A stretch of 64,000 nt of DNA, from contig NZ_CP121663.1 of assembly GCF_029714285.1 (NCBI RefSeq), positions 186,001 to 250,000 of the forward strand, in the 5' to 3' direction. The notes beneath the pieces are model-generated. The model was not told the origin of the DNA. It searched no databases and saw nothing but the letters and a program-made list of their open reading frames with translations. Within the stretch, counting starts at the first letter, position 1, and each line of letters begins with the position of its first letter. The stretch is from Rhizobium sp. CB3090. Its GTDB lineage: Bacteria; Pseudomonadota; Alphaproteobacteria; Rhizobiales; Rhizobiaceae. Below, one piece after another: positions 63,396 to 64,000 of the stretch. The position numbers were made by a program, and so were the translations under genes.

Positions 63396-64000
63396 ATGGC
63401 ACACAATTCAGCAGTCGCAACGTCCACCCAGAGGCTAAGCTGGTATGGCGAACTCACGCCTTCTGGTAAGCGAACGTTCTGGGCCTGCTTCCTGGGGTAT
63501 GCACTCGACGCCTTCGACGTCCAGATCTACAGCCTCGCCATACCGGCAATCGTCGCTAGTTTATCGCTCACGAACACGGATGTCGGCGTCATCGCGACCG
63601 TCACGCTTCTGGCGTCCGCATTTGGGGGATGGTTCGCCGGCATTCTGGCGGATCGTTTCGGTCGTGTGCGCACGCTTCAAGTTACCGTTGTCTGGTTTGC
63701 TTTTTTTACTTTTCTGAGCGGCTTTGCGCAAAATTTTGAGCAACTGCTGGTTTGTCGGGCTTTAATGGGCCTGGGTTTTGGCGGCGAATGGTCGGCAGGC
63801 GCCGTTTTGATGGCAGAAGTCATTGCCACGCGCCACCGTGGCAAAGCCGTCGGGATGGTGCAGAGTGCCTGGTCGGTTGGCTGGGGTGTCGCCGTGCTGC
63901 TGTCCACTGTCTTCTTCAGCCTGTTGTCGCAGGATGAAGCCTGGCGCATGCTTTTCTGGGCTGGCATTGCCCCAGCGATCGTGGCGATCATCGTGCGACG
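63396..64000 (+). CDS. MFS transporter, 3'-truncated by window edge
   Basis: 201 residues are visible from ATG 63396 (AAGGGGA upstream). FLGYALDAFDVQIYSLAIPA is the first membrane helix with the DxFD motif of the aromatic-acid/sugar-acid symporter branch; GGWFAGILADRFGRVRTLQV is the MFS loop 2-3 signature; CRALMGLGFGGEWSAGAVLM is helix 4-5. The frame is open to the last base. It probably imports the substrate of the DUF1445 enzyme. Confidence 0.92.
   Translation, partial: MAHNSAVATSTQRLSWYGELTPSGKRTFWACFLGYALDAFDVQIYSLAIPAIVASLSLTNTDVGVIATVTLLASAFGGWFAGILADRFGRVRTLQVTVVWFAFFTFLSGFAQNFEQLLVCRALMGLGFGGEWSAGAVLMAEVIATRHRGKAVGMVQSAWSVGWGVAVLLSTVFFSLLSQDEAWRMLFWAGIAPAIVAIIVR

Overview
The window looks like the chromosome or a large replicon of an alphaproteobacterium, most likely in the Rhizobiales. 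The reasons are the GC-rich codon use, the mix of insertion-sequence families (IS66, IS630, IS110/IS1111, IS3, IS701, IS5/IS427), a serine-recombinase/HTH/DUF5372 module of a type I recall from rhizobia, and the gene families present. No rRNA, tRNA or CRISPR array was seen.

Layout. (1) 1-15.4 kb: the 3' 14.8 kb of a giant filamentous-hemagglutinin/CdiA-type exoprotein. It has very regular ~92/185-residue repeats and ends in a small PD-(D/E)xK toxin domain (Tox-REase-5 type), with a translationally coupled Imm52-like immunity gene. A divergent fragment of the same exoprotein lies behind the immunity gene and is cut off by an IS630. (2) 16.2-18.8 kb and 42.8-45.4 kb: two near-identical 2.6-kb inverted copies of a composite element, an IS3-family element whose right terminal repeat is split by an IS110-family element. 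They flank about 24 kb. (3) 19.3-30.4 kb, minus strand: a tightly overlapping operon gmd-rmd-wzm-wzt-two FkbM methyltransferases-a three-domain GT4 glycosyltransferase-a GT4 glycosyltransferase. This is the pattern of an ABC-transporter-dependent D-rhamnan-type polysaccharide with a methyl cap. (4) 30.7-39.0 kb, plus strand: a divergent operon with a membrane GT-C candidate, a HAD-UbiA fusion, DprE1-like and DprE2-like proteins, an epimerase, an FAD oxidoreductase and GtrA. It parallels the mycobacterial polyprenyl-phosphoryl-D-arabinofuranose pathway. Together (3) and (4) suggest a cytoplasmically made 6-deoxymannose polymer decorated outside the membrane with D-arabinofuranose.

(5) 39.1-49.6 kb: a graveyard of nested elements. 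These are three different IS66 pieces, an intact IS701, a serine-recombinase module broken by the inverted composite element, and a further IS66. (6) 49.7-52.7 kb: a small cargo island with an adhesin fragment, a palindromic operator, a CxxC miniprotein, a GSU2403-type nucleotidyltransferase, an HTH/coiled-coil protein, a membrane protein and a truncated gene. (7) 52.7-56.9 kb: an IS630 split by a second IS110-family element, then IS701 and IS5 stacked at consecutive CTAG sites. (8) 56.9-64 kb: ordinary accessory metabolism. It holds an AraC regulator divergent from an AhpC/TSA protein, remnants of tag and of a trypsin-like protease, a cupin, a frameshifted winged-helix/TPR regulator, and a LysR regulator divergent from a DUF1445 hydro-lyase and an MFS transporter that runs off the end.

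Single-base homopolymer indels are frequent in the mobile elements. I noticed none in the 14.8-kb exoprotein frame or in the polysaccharide operons, so they look like real decay rather than poor sequence.
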